This document shows positions 36,693 to 45,247 of a stretch of 64,000 nucleotides of DNA, in pieces. The number at the start of each line of letters is the position of its first letter. Position 1 is the stretch's first letter. The notes below the pieces were generated by a model. The model did no database searches. It worked only from the letters and a program-made list of their open reading frames with translations, and was not told the DNA's origin. The position numbers and the translations under genes were made by a program. The DNA is from Parahoeflea olei (GTDB taxonomy: Bacteria > Pseudomonadota > Alphaproteobacteria > Rhizobiales > Rhizobiaceae): positions 186,001 through 250,000 of the forward strand of contig NZ_LQZT01000012.1 of NCBI RefSeq assembly GCF_001703635.1, read 5' to 3'.

Positions 36693-37646
36693 ATGGCGGA
36701 GAATACCGCAGCCCCGGGGACACCGGTCCCGCTCGCCCAGGATGAAGACACCGCGCGCGGTTTCGCCTTCGCGCTGGTGGCTTATCTGTTGTGGGGGTTC
36801 CTGCCGTTCTACATGAAGGCGGTGGCGCATATTCCCGCGGTCGAAGTGGTGGCGCACCGCGTGCTGTGGTCGGTGCCGATCGCCGCCGTGGTGCTGCTCC
36901 TGCTCGGGCGGACCAACGACATCCGCGTGGCGCTCAGGACCCCGCGCACGATGTTGATGGGCATGCTGACGGCCTCCATCATCACCTTCAACTGGGGCCT
37001 CTATGTCTGGTCGATCGGCGCGGGCCGGACGGTCGAGGCAGCCCTTGGCTATTACATCAACCCGCTGTTTTCGGTGTTCCTGGCCGCGGTGCTGCTCAAG
37101 GAGAAGCTCGACGGGCTGCAGAAGACGGCGATCGCGCTCGCGGTGGCGGCGGTGGCGCTGCTTGCCTGGGAATCGGGCGGGCTTCCCTGGGTGTCGCTCG
37201 GGCTTGCCGGCTCCTGGGGCTTCTATGCCTATTTCAAGAAATCGCTGCCGGTCGGCCCCAACCAGGGCTTCTTTCTCGAAGTGCTGATCCTGACGGTGCC
37301 CGCGCTCGGCTACATCGCCTATGTGCAAACAACAGGCACCGGCCATTTCGGCGGCACCGGCATCACCGATGTGCTGCTGCTGCTCGGCTGCGGCGTGGTC
37401 ACCGCGGTGCCGCTGATGATCTATGCCAATGGCGCCAAGCTGCTCCGGCTCTCCACCATCGGCATCATGCAGTACATCGCACCGACGCTGATTTTCATCA
37501 TCGCGGTGTTCGTCTTCAAGGAGCCCTTCGGGCTGTCGAAGCTTGCGGCCTTCGTGCTGATCTGGATGGCGCTTGCGACCTATACGGTCTCGCTCCTGCG
37601 CAGCCACAGGGCGCGGAGGGCAGCGGCCCTGGCTGCCGCCGGCTAG
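36693..37646 (+). CDS. rarD: RarD-type EamA transporter
   Basis: A 317-residue membrane protein with ten hydrophobic helices in two EamA repeats. Diagnostic RarD segments are YLLWGFLPFYMKAV, VEVVAHRVLWSVPI, NWGLYVWSIGAG and LGYYINPLFSVFL. RarD was named for chloramphenicol sensitivity in Pseudomonas; its physiological substrate is unknown. An acidic N-terminal stretch of ~20 residues precedes helix 1. It lies alone between BKACE and the convergent small gene. Confidence 0.9.
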   Translation: MAENTAAPGTPVPLAQDEDTARGFAFALVAYLLWGFLPFYMKAVAHIPAVEVVAHRVLWSVPIAAVVLLLLGRTNDIRVALRTPRTMLMGMLTASIITFNWGLYVWSIGAGRTVEAALGYYINPLFSVFLAAVLLKEKLDGLQKTAIALAVAAVALLAWESGGLPWVSLGLAGSWGFYAYFKKSLPVGPNQGFFLEVLILTVPALGYIAYVQTTGTGHFGGTGITDVLLLLGCGVVTAVPLMIYANGAKLLRLSTIGIMQYIAPTLIFIIAVFVFKEPFGLSKLAAFVLIWMALATYTVSLLRSHRARRAAALAAAG

Positions 37647-37730
37647 GGCGCCGTGCCTGCGATCGTGCGCACAAAGAGCGCTCCGCACCGTTGAAACGGG
37701 CGCATCTTCTGCCAATCCACGCGGTTTCGT

Positions 37731-37757
37731 GCTGAGGCCGGGTGCGCCCGGCTCAGC
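37731..37757. terminator. Hairpin between convergent rarD and hypothetical gene
   Basis: GCTGA-G-GCCGGG pairs with CCCGGC-TCAGC (one bulged G) around a TGCG loop. There is no T run, so it is a weak or Rho-assisted terminator at best. It lies where two convergent transcripts meet. Confidence 0.4.
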
Positions 37758-37768
37758 GCCGGTTCATC

Positions 37769-38116
37769 TCAGACATAGGCTTCGCGCGCACCGAACGGCG
37801 TGTTCTCGTCGAAATTGACGGTACCGATGCGGCTGCTTTCGCCCGAAAGCTGGCTCTGCGAGCTTGAGGATTGCGGCTGGGGTGCGGCAGCGGCGCTTTG
37901 CGTCTGGCTGGCTTCCTCCAGCCTGGCTGCGGCGATCTTCGCCTCGAGCGCGGCGATCTCCTGCTTGAGGCTCTTCTTTTCTTCATCGGTCCCGGCGGAG
38001 GCGAGCGCCTTTTCCTTGGCGGCAAGCTGCGATTCGAGCGCTGCGACCGTGGAGCCGGAGGAGGAGGACGACAAAAGGCTGGTTGCGGTCGAAACCGATG
38101 AAACTGACATGGCCAT
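37769..38116 (-). CDS. Small Ser/Gln-rich coiled-coil protein
   Basis: A 115-residue product. It opens with a Ser/Thr-rich segment (SVSSVSTATSLLSSSSS), then a helix of ~40 residues with heptads (VAALESQLAAKEKALASAG ... KKSLKQEIAALEAKIAAA), then a Gln/Ser-rich tail. No family is recognised. The ATG at 38116 and a second at 38110 are both possible, and neither has a clear ribosome site. The hydrophilic coiled coil suggests a structural or secretion-related small protein, but this is only inference. Confidence 0.5.
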   Translation of the reverse strand: MAMSVSSVSTATSLLSSSSSGSTVAALESQLAAKEKALASAGTDEEKKSLKQEIAALEAKIAAARLEEASQTQSAAAAPQPQSSSSQSQLSGESSRIGTVNFDENTPFGAREAYV

Positions 38117-38349
38117 GTTCGCAATATCTGAGGAAAGGAGGTGGACCGGAAATGGGGCGCAGCCTGAACATCATGTCCAGAGCGGACCGGCCGAGTGCCT
38201 TGAAATGTCGTCGCCATTTGCGATCGGGCAGCGGGGGTCGCGAAAACCAGACTAGGGCCGCGCGGATTAGCGAAGGGTTAACGCGGCCGGCCCGGATGCA
38301 AGACGCTGCGTCTGATTTTGTGCGGGCGGCGGCCTTTCGGCGCCGCGGC

Positions 38350-38964
38350 CTACAGTTTCCGGATCACGGCCTCGTCGCCGCCGGCCCGGCCGTCGGTGTG
38401 CGCGACGATCGCCGGCACGATCTGGTGCGGGTCCTCGATCACCATCGGCCGCACGAGATGGGCTGTGTGGATGAAGCCTTCGCCGGTCATGTGGCCGATC
38501 AGGGCGTTGAGCGGATTCCAGAAGCCTTCGATATTGGCGAACACCATCGGCTTGGTGTGCCGGCCGAGTTGCGCCCAGGTCATGATCTCGATGATTTCCT
38601 CGAGCGTGCCGATGCCGCCGGGCAGGGTGACGAAGGCGTCGGAGCGCTGAAACATCATGTGCTTGCGTTCGTGCATGTCGCGGGTGACATGCAGCTCGGT
38701 CAGATGCCCCAGCGAATTGCGCGAGGCTTCCTTGTCGATCAGGAATTCGGGAATGATGCCGATGGCCTTGCCGCCGGCCTCGATCACGGCTTCGGCGACC
38801 GCGCCCATGATGCCCTTGGTGCCGCCGCCATAGACAAGGTCTATGCCGCTTTCGGCCATGGCCCGTCCCAGGATCTGGGCTGCGGCGCGATAGGCCGGAT
38901 TGCGGCCCGTCTGGGACCCGCAATAGACGCAAATGGCCTTGATGCCGTGTGAATCAGTGTTCAT
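38350..38964 (-). CDS. LOG-family (TIGR00730) Rossmann-fold protein
   Basis: The protein has the LOG signature GGGTKGIMG and PGGIGTLEEIIE, as in the lysine decarboxylase-like family that releases cytokinin bases from nucleotide precursors and acts as a nucleoside 5'-monophosphate phosphoribohydrolase. ICVYCGSQ at the start is typical. I used the ATG at 38964 (MNTDSHGIKAICVYCG); a start at 38979 adds five residues. Length is 204 residues. It is divergent from the LysM gene, with 135 bp between. Confidence 0.9.
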   Translation of the reverse strand: MNTDSHGIKAICVYCGSQTGRNPAYRAAAQILGRAMAESGIDLVYGGGTKGIMGAVAEAVIEAGGKAIGIIPEFLIDKEASRNSLGHLTELHVTRDMHERKHMMFQRSDAFVTLPGGIGTLEEIIEIMTWAQLGRHTKPMVFANIEGFWNPLNALIGHMTGEGFIHTAHLVRPMVIEDPHQIVPAIVAHTDGRAGGDEAVIRKL

Positions 38965-39099
38965 GGGTGGAATGAACATGCGGCGGCAGAAGGGGTCAAG
39001 TCCCGGCTCCGCCGCTCTCCTTGCTTTTTCTTGTATGCCCCTGGCAAACCGGCTAGGTTTTCGCCACGTTGAGCGGTTTTCGCGGTGTCGGAGTACAAT

Positions 39100-41124
39100 A
39101 TGACCAAGAGCAATGCCGGATTTCTGGCGTTAGTCGCGGTGGCCGTGGCGGCGGCAATCGGCGCCTTTTTCGTTTCGCCCAAACTGTTCCGGGCGAATGT
39201 CGACACGGCAAGCCAGTCGGCACCGCCATCCGGCACGGCCGGCGATACGGCCGCGCCGGAGCCGGCGCAAGCCGATGCCGCACCGGCCCCGGAAAGTGCC
39301 GGCGCCGAGCCCGCAGGCGACCAGGCCTGGATCGTGCCCAGTTTTGACGTGCTTAGGGTCGAGCCCGACGGCTCCACCGTGATTGCCGGCAAGGCCGAGC
39401 CCGGCACGACGCTCGACATCATGAACGGCGAGCAGGTGCTCTCGTCCACGCAGGTCGGCCCGAGCGGTGATTTTGCCGCCGTGCTCGATGTGCCGCTGGC
39501 CGCGGGCGACTACCAGCTGAACCTGCGCATTCGCGACGGGGAGGGCGGAAGCCGGCTGTCGGAAGAAGTCGCCACTGTGTCCATTCCCAAGGACCCCGGC
39601 GGCGACTTGCTGGCGATGGTGACCAAGCCCGGCAAGGCAAGCCGGATCATCGCCCAGCCGGCGGCCGAGGGCGATCAGCCGGCCGCTGCCGCTGCCGATA
39701 CGGCGCAATCCGGCGATGCGGCCACCGCCAGCGACGCGAAGGAGGAAACCGCCTCCGCCGCACCTGCGCAGACCCCGGACCAGTCCGTTGCGCCGGATGT
39801 GGCCGGTTCCGAAACGGCTGCGGCTGACCCCGCGCCTGCCGCCGAGGCACCGGCGAGACAGAGCGACGGCACCGACGCGGCTGCGCCCGTGGGGACGGAA
39901 ACGCCGGCACTGCAGGACGCGTCGACGGTTCTGGCTGCGCCCGACAGTCCGGTCGATGCCGGCGAAGGCACCCATGAGACCGCTGACGCGCCGGCGCAGG
40001 AGCCGCAAGGCGCGGATCCGGCGGCGGCAGAGGTCGCGACCGCGATGGCGGCGCCTCAGGCGGGTGAGCCGGAAGCGCGACCGCAACCGGACAAGACCGT
40101 GCTTCCCGCCGGTGCCACTGTCCGGGTGGATGCCGTCGAGATCGAAGGCGGGAGGATGTTCGTCGCCGGTTCCGCGCCGCCCGGCTTCAGTGTTCGGGTC
40201 TCGGCCGATGGGATCGCCATCGGCACCGAGAAAGCCGACGAAACCGGGCGCTTCATCGTCGAGGCGATGACTGCGCTTTCCGTGGGAGACCACACCATCA
40301 GCGCCGACCTCATGGACGGCGCGGGCGAGCAGGTGCTGCTGCGCGCAACCGTGCCGTTCCAGCGGCCGGAGGGCGAAGCGCTCGCCGCCGTGGCACCCTC
40401 GGTTCCGGTGGTTGCCGACCCCGCCGCGCAGGCGGCGCCGGTGGTGGCCGATATGGCTGAACTGTCGCGGCTGCGCGAAGAGTCCTTCGATGCCCTGTCC
40501 AGGCTTTCGGAGCTTTTGTCGCAGTCCGGCCAGGCCGCGGACGCAGCATTTTCGTCGGCCTATGACGATGCCGTGGCGAAGCTCAGGGCTGCGGCGTCCG
40601 CGCGCCTGCCCGAGGATGCGGGTGCCGAAGCCATGGCGATGGCCCAGGCCATGCGGGCGCAGGCGCAGGCATCCCTCGAAGCGATCCTGCCGCCGGCACA
40701 GGCGGACGGCCAGCCGGCCCCCGCGGCCGAGCAGGCCGCATCGGATCCCGCAGGCCTGCGCGAGCGGGTGGTCCGCGCCGAAACCGCCCTGTCGGAACCC
40801 TCCGAGATGGCGGTGGTCGCCTCCGGCGCACCGGTGCCGACCCCGCGCCCCGATGACGGAGCCGGTCCGCGCACCATCGTGCAGGCGCCGCTCGCCAAGG
40901 CTCCCGGGGCAGTGATCATCCGCCGCGGCGATACGCTCTGGCAGATCTCGCGGCGGACCTATGGCCAGGGCGTGCGCTACACCACGATCTATGTCGCCAA
41001 CCGCTCGCAGATCCAGAATCCCGACCGGATCAAGCCGGGGCAGGTGTTCTCCGTGCCTGAAAGTCCGCTCGACAATGCCGAGGAAATGCACAGGCAATTG
41101 CTGGGCGGATCGAAAACGCGCTGA
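39100..41124 (+). CDS. LysM-domain envelope protein with Ig-like repeats
   Basis: A 674-residue protein anchored by an N-terminal membrane helix (residues ~7-27). Two Ig-like strands regions lie at ~76-165 (FDVLRVEPDG, YQLNLRIRDGEG) and ~337-425 (VRVDAVEIEGG, HTISADLMDG), separated by a long Ala/Pro/Glu low-complexity stretch. A C-terminal LysM domain at ~602-660 (VIIRRGDTLWQISRRTYG) should bind peptidoglycan. ATG 39100 follows GGAG by 6 nt. This type is found across Rhizobiales; its exact role is unknown, but cell-wall binding is expected. Confidence 0.8.
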   Translation: MTKSNAGFLALVAVAVAAAIGAFFVSPKLFRANVDTASQSAPPSGTAGDTAAPEPAQADAAPAPESAGAEPAGDQAWIVPSFDVLRVEPDGSTVIAGKAEPGTTLDIMNGEQVLSSTQVGPSGDFAAVLDVPLAAGDYQLNLRIRDGEGGSRLSEEVATVSIPKDPGGDLLAMVTKPGKASRIIAQPAAEGDQPAAAAADTAQSGDAATASDAKEETASAAPAQTPDQSVAPDVAGSETAAADPAPAAEAPARQSDGTDAAAPVGTETPALQDASTVLAAPDSPVDAGEGTHETADAPAQEPQGADPAAAEVATAMAAPQAGEPEARPQPDKTVLPAGATVRVDAVEIEGGRMFVAGSAPPGFSVRVSADGIAIGTEKADETGRFIVEAMTALSVGDHTISADLMDGAGEQVLLRATVPFQRPEGEALAAVAPSVPVVADPAAQAAPVVADMAELSRLREESFDALSRLSELLSQSGQAADAAFSSAYDDAVAKLRAAASARLPEDAGAEAMAMAQAMRAQAQASLEAILPPAQADGQPAPAAEQAASDPAGLRERVVRAETALSEPSEMAVVASGAPVPTPRPDDGAGPRTIVQAPLAKAPGAVIIRRGDTLWQISRRTYGQGVRYTTIYVANRSQIQNPDRIKPGQVFSVPESPLDNAEEMHRQLLGGSKTR

Positions 41125-41143
41125 ACAGGTTGACCCTCATCGC

Positions 41144-41165
41144 TTCATCGTATATCGCCGATGAA
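41144..41165 (+). promoter_or_regulatory. ArsR-type inverted repeat at the arsR start
   Basis: TTCATCG (41144) and CGATGAA (41159) form a perfect 7-bp inverted repeat with an 8-bp AT-containing spacer. The right arm ends 2 bp before the ArsR start codon. The position is right for autoregulation by the ArsR-family repressor. Confidence 0.55.
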
Positions 41166-41167
41166 CG

Positions 41168-41569
41168 ATGAAAGAGGCGCAGCAGGAATTTTCCGAAAGC
41201 GATGGCATGGTGGCGCGCAAGCTCGCGGCGCTGGCCCATCCCGCCCGGTTGCGGCTGCTCAGGCAATTGGGGGCGGCCGACAGTTGCTGCGTCAAGGATC
41301 TGGTGCACCGCGCCGGGCTGGCGCAATCGACGGTGTCGCAGCATCTCAAGGTGCTGGTCGATGCCGACCTCGTGACCTTCCGTCCCGAGCGCCAGCGCTC
41401 CCGCTACACCATCAATGCCCCGGCCGTTCGCGCGCTTGCGGGCGTCATCGGACAGACCCTTGATCACTGCTGCGTCGGCTGTTGCCCGCCGGCGGGCGGC
41501 GACGGGCAGAAAGACACCTCACGGCGGCAAGACGCGGATGCGCGGCCGGCCGGACACAAGGACATCTGA
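41168..41569 (+). CDS. ArsR/SmtB-family metalloregulator
   Basis: A 133-residue winged-helix repressor: LAHPARLRLLRQL, AGLAQSTVSQHLKVLVDADLV and the wing RSRYTINAPAVRAL are typical. SCCVKDLV lies where ArsR proteins place their metal-binding ELCVCDL-type Cys pair, so metal or metalloid sensing is plausible. A Cys-rich C-terminus (CCVGCCPPAGG) could add ligands. A perfect inverted repeat overlaps the region before the start. The next gene, an Atm1-type ABC transporter, begins 1 bp after the stop codon, so the two are linked. Confidence 0.85.
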   Translation: MKEAQQEFSESDGMVARKLAALAHPARLRLLRQLGAADSCCVKDLVHRAGLAQSTVSQHLKVLVDADLVTFRPERQRSRYTINAPAVRALAGVIGQTLDHCCVGCCPPAGGDGQKDTSRRQDADARPAGHKDI

Positions 41570-41570
41570 C

Positions 41571-43463
41571 TTGGCTTCAAAGACCGTCTCCGCCGATCAT
41601 GGAAACCCGATCGGCACGCTGAAAAACCTGTGGCCCTACATGTGGCCGGCCGACCGGCCGGACCTGAAGATGCGGGTGCTGTGGGCGACCGTGTTCCTGC
41701 TGTTGTCGAAGATCGTGCTGATCTCGGTGCCCTATTTCTTCAAGTGGGCCACCGACGCGCTGAACGGCGACGCCACGGTCGCGTCCTGGATCCCGGCGGT
41801 GATCGCCACCCCGGTGATGCTGGTGATCGCCTACAATGTCGTGCGCATCGTGCAATGGGGCTTCAACCAGCTGCGTGACGCGCTGTTTGCGCGGGTGGGG
41901 CAGCACGCGGTGCGGCAGCTCGCCTACAAGACCTTCGTGCACATGCACGAACTGTCGCTGAGGTTCCATCTCGAGCGCCGCACCGGTGGGTTGTCGCGGG
42001 TGATCGAACGCGGCACCAAGGGCATCGAGACCATCGTCCGCTTCACGATCCTGAACACCGCGCCGACGCTGATCGAATTCGCGCTCACCGCGATCATCTT
42101 CGGCGTCGCCTATGGATGGAGCTATGTCGCCGTCACCGCGGTGACCGTCTGGCTCTACATCTGGTTCACCGTGCGCGCCTGCGACTGGCGCATCGGCATA
42201 CGCCGGGCGATGAACTCGTCGGACACCGATGCCAACACCAAATCGGTGGATTCGCTGCTCAACTACGAGACGGTGAAATATTTCGGCAACGAGGAGATGG
42301 AAGCCCGCCGCTTCGATGCCTCGATGGCATCCTACGAGCGCTCCGCGACCCAGGTCTGGACATCGCTCGGCTGGCTCAACATGGGCCAGGGCGCGATCTT
42401 CGGTGTCGGTATGACGGTGATGATGGTGATGTCGGCGCTTGCCGTGCAGGCCGGAACCCAGACCATCGGCGATTTCGTCTTCATCAACGCCATGCTGATG
42501 CAGCTGTCGGTGCCGCTCAATTTCATTGGCTTCGTCTATCGCGAAATCCGCCAGGGCCTGACCGACATCGAGCAGATGTTCGAGCTTCTCGACGTCGAGC
42601 CGGAAGTGACCGACAAGCCCGGCGCCAGGCCCTTGCAGGTCCGGCAGGGGGCGATCCGCTTCGAGGACGTGCATTTCAGCTACGATCCGGCCCGACCAAT
42701 CCTCAAGGGCATTTCCTTCGAGGTGCCGGCCGGCAGGACGGTTGCCATCGTCGGCCCCTCGGGGGCAGGCAAATCCACGATCTCCCGGCTGCTGTACCGC
42801 TTCTACGACATCAAGTCGGGCGCGGTGACCATCGACGGGCAGGACGTGCGTGACGTTACGCAGAAGAGCCTGCGCGCGGCCATCGGCATGGTGCCGCAGG
42901 ACACGGTGCTGTTCAACGACACGATCGCCTACAATGTCCGCTATGGCCGGATCGATGCGACCGACCAGGAAGTCGACAAGGCGGCGGATCTCGCCCAGAT
43001 CGGCGAATTCATCCGCGCCTTGCCCGAAGGCTTCGACTCCATGGTCGGCGAGCGCGGCCTCAAGCTGTCGGGTGGCGAGAAGCAGCGGGTGGCGATTGCC
43101 CGCACCATTCTGAAGGCGCCGCCGATTCTCATTCTCGACGAGGCCACCTCGGCGCTCGACACCGCCACCGAGCAGGAGATCCAGGCCGCGCTCGACTTCG
43201 TGTCAAAAGGCCGCACCACGCTGGTGATCGCGCACCGGCTGTCGACCGTGGTCAGCGCCGACGAGATCATCGTGCTCAAGGACGGCGTCATCGCCGAACG
43301 CGGCAGGCATGCCGAACTTCTGGCGCAAAACGGCCTGTATGCGGCGATGTGGGATCGCCAGCGGGAGGCCACGGCGGCCGAGGAACAGCTCAAGCGCATG
43401 CGCGAAGAGGATGAAATGGGAATCGTCGTCCGTCACCGCACGCCGGAAGTGGACGAAACCTGA
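41571..43463 (+). CDS. atm1: Atm1-type ABC transporter (heavy-metal/Fe-S precursor exporter)
   Basis: A 630-residue half-transporter. The membrane domain (residues ~40-330) has the Atm1 hallmarks [20 protein letters not shown] and [15 protein letters not shown]. The nucleotide domain has Walker [10 protein letters not shown] (~394), signature LSGGEKQR (~498) and Walker [13 protein letters not shown] (~520). Bacterial Atm1 proteins export glutathione adducts, including metal-glutathione complexes. The start is TTG 41571, supported by AAGGA 8 nt upstream; a longer frame upstream overlaps arsR. It directly follows the ArsR gene, so it is probably metal-induced. Confidence 0.9.
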   Translation: MASKTVSADHGNPIGTLKNLWPYMWPADRPDLKMRVLWATVFLLLSKIVLISVPYFFKWATDALNGDATVASWIPAVIATPVMLVIAYNVVRIVQWGFNQLRDALFARVGQHAVRQLAYKTFVHMHELSLRFHLERRTGGLSRVIERGTKGIETIVRFTILNTAPTLIEFALTAIIFGVAYGWSYVAVTAVTVWLYIWFTVRACDWRIGIRRAMNSSDTDANTKSVDSLLNYETVKYFGNEEMEARRFDASMASYERSATQVWTSLGWLNMGQGAIFGVGMTVMMVMSALAVQAGTQTIGDFVFINAMLMQLSVPLNFIGFVYREIRQGLTDIEQMFELLDVEPEVTDKPGARPLQVRQGAIRFEDVHFSYDPARPILKGISFEVPAGRTVAIVGPSGAGKSTISRLLYRFYDIKSGAVTIDGQDVRDVTQKSLRAAIGMVPQDTVLFNDTIAYNVRYGRIDATDQEVDKAADLAQIGEFIRALPEGFDSMVGERGLKLSGGEKQRVAIARTILKAPPILILDEATSALDTATEQEIQAALDFVSKGRTTLVIAHRLSTVVSADEIIVLKDGVIAERGRHAELLAQNGLYAAMWDRQREATAAEEQLKRMREEDEMGIVVRHRTPEVDET

Positions 43464-43590
43464 CCGGCACGCCATCTTCGCGACCTGCGGGCTTGCATGC
43501 TGCCACCAAGCCGCTGCAAAACCGCAAAGAGGTTTCGCGCCGGGTCCGATTCATGTAGTCACGGCGCATGAACATTTCGGGGAAGCCAAT

Positions 43591-44289
43591 ATGAGTATTG
43601 TCGACAGCGTCCGTAACGCGCTGGTTCCGGTCCACCGGGAAGGCTACAAGTTCGTCGCCATCTTTTTCGTGGCCTCGTGGCTGCTGGGTCTGATTGCCGA
43701 GCCGCTGTTCTGGATCGGCATGGTGCTGACGGCCTGGTGCGCCTATTTCTTCCGCGATCCCGAGCGCGTCACGCCGCTCGATGACGATCTCGTCATCAGC
43801 CCGGCCGACGGCCGGGTCTCGTCGGTGGTGCGCATGACGCCGCCGGCGGAACTGGGCCTTGGATCGGACGAGATGCTGCGCATCTCGGTGTTCATGAACG
43901 TCTTCAACTGCCATGTGAACCGTGCGCCGATGAAGGGCCGGGTGCTGCGCAAGGTCTATTCGCAGGGCTCCTTCCTCAACGCCGAACTCGACAAGGCCAG
44001 CACGGAGAACGAACGCAGCGGGCTCGTGATCGAGACCGTCAAGGGCGAGATCGGCGTGGTGCAGATCGCCGGCCTGGTGGCGCGCCGGATCCTGTGCTGG
44101 GCCGAGGAGAATGAGCATCTCGACGCCGGCGAACGCTTCGGCCTGATCCGCTTCGGCTCGCGGCTCGACGTGTTCCTGCCGGTCGGTGCGCGCCCGCTTG
44201 TCAGCGTCGGCCAGACCGCGATCGCCGGCGAAACGCCGCTTGCGGAATTCGGATCGAACAAGGGCGCGGTGGTCGCCCGCCGAGATTGA
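43591..44289 (+). CDS. psd: Phosphatidylserine decarboxylase proenzyme (short archaeal type)
   Basis: Psd makes phosphatidylethanolamine from phosphatidylserine. The 232-residue protein belongs to the short type, with an N-terminal membrane segment ([18 protein letters not shown]), [24 protein letters not shown] and the self-cleavage site near the end, FGSNKGAVV, where the Ser becomes the pyruvoyl group. ATG 43591 follows GGGGAAGCC. It is 33 bp upstream of pssA, the enzyme that supplies its substrate. Confidence 0.95.
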   Translation: MSIVDSVRNALVPVHREGYKFVAIFFVASWLLGLIAEPLFWIGMVLTAWCAYFFRDPERVTPLDDDLVISPADGRVSSVVRMTPPAELGLGSDEMLRISVFMNVFNCHVNRAPMKGRVLRKVYSQGSFLNAELDKASTENERSGLVIETVKGEIGVVQIAGLVARRILCWAEENEHLDAGERFGLIRFGSRLDVFLPVGARPLVSVGQTAIAGETPLAEFGSNKGAVVARRD

Positions 44290-44322
44290 GCCGGGTTCCA
44301 CCCGGCACAGAGGGAGAAACCG

Positions 44323-45213
44323 ATGCAGACGCCGTTTCCGCCGTATGAACCGCACGGGCCGGAAGATGAGAGCTTCGACGAGGGGCGTGGCCCGCGGCTT
44401 CGGGAAATCCCGTTCCGCCTGCTGGTGCCCAATCTCATCACCGTGCTGGCGATCTGCGCCGGCCTGACCGGTATCCGGCTGGCTTTCGAGAACCGCTTCG
44501 AAATGGCGGTTGCCATGGTGCTGGTGGCAGCCTTCCTCGACGGCATCGACGGCCGGGTGGCGCGGCTGCTGAAAGCCCAGTCGAAATTCGGTGCGCAGAT
44601 GGATTCGCTCGCCGATATCGTCAATTTCGGCGTGGCTCCGGCGCTGGTGCTCTATGTCTTCATTCTCGACCAGGCCCGCTCCTTCGGCTGGATCGCGGCG
44701 ATCGTCTTCACCATTGCCGCGGGCCTGCGGCTTGCGCGCTTCAACGTGATCTCCGAGCGCGAGGTCAAGTCGCCCTGGCAGAGCTATTATTTCGTGGGCG
44801 TTCCGGCGCCGGCGGGTGCGCTTCTGGTGCTGCTGCCGGTCTATCTCGGTTTCCTGGGATTGCCGATCGACAAGAGCACGGCTTTCGCCGCCTCGGCCTA
44901 TACGATGTTCGTGGGTTTCCTGCTGATCAGCCGGGTTCCCGTGTTCTCGGGCAAAGGCATCGGCGGCGGCGTGCGCCGGGATCTGGTGATGCCCTTCATC
45001 CTGATCGCCGTGGTCTATGTGTCGCTGCTGATGAGCTTCACCTGGGAAACGCTGACAGTGACCGCGCTCGCCTATCTGGCGACCCTGCCGTTCGGCGCCC
45101 GGGCCTGGTCGCGCAAATACGGCAAGAAATCGCGGACGGGCGCGGCAAGGCCCGCCGAGCCCAGAGCCGGCGAGAGCGCCGATCCGTCATCCGGCGGCGG
45201 CACGGGCGAATAG
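44323..45213 (+). CDS. pssA: CDP-diacylglycerol-serine O-phosphatidyltransferase
   Basis: PssA forms phosphatidylserine from CDP-diacylglycerol and serine. The CDP-alcohol phosphotransferase motif is seen as DGIDGRVARLL followed by GAQMDSLAD, with the four Asp in correct spacing. Eight or so hydrophobic segments and a hydrophilic C-terminal tail of ~40 residues are present. Length is 296 residues. With psd it forms the usual rhizobial pair for phosphatidylethanolamine synthesis. Confidence 0.94.
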   Translation: MQTPFPPYEPHGPEDESFDEGRGPRLREIPFRLLVPNLITVLAICAGLTGIRLAFENRFEMAVAMVLVAAFLDGIDGRVARLLKAQSKFGAQMDSLADIVNFGVAPALVLYVFILDQARSFGWIAAIVFTIAAGLRLARFNVISEREVKSPWQSYYFVGVPAPAGALLVLLPVYLGFLGLPIDKSTAFAASAYTMFVGFLLISRVPVFSGKGIGGGVRRDLVMPFILIAVVYVSLLMSFTWETLTVTALAYLATLPFGARAWSRKYGKKSRTGAARPAEPRAGESADPSSGGGTGE

Positions 45214-45247
45214 CAGCCGTCACGGATCCTTTACGTGACTGCGGCCG

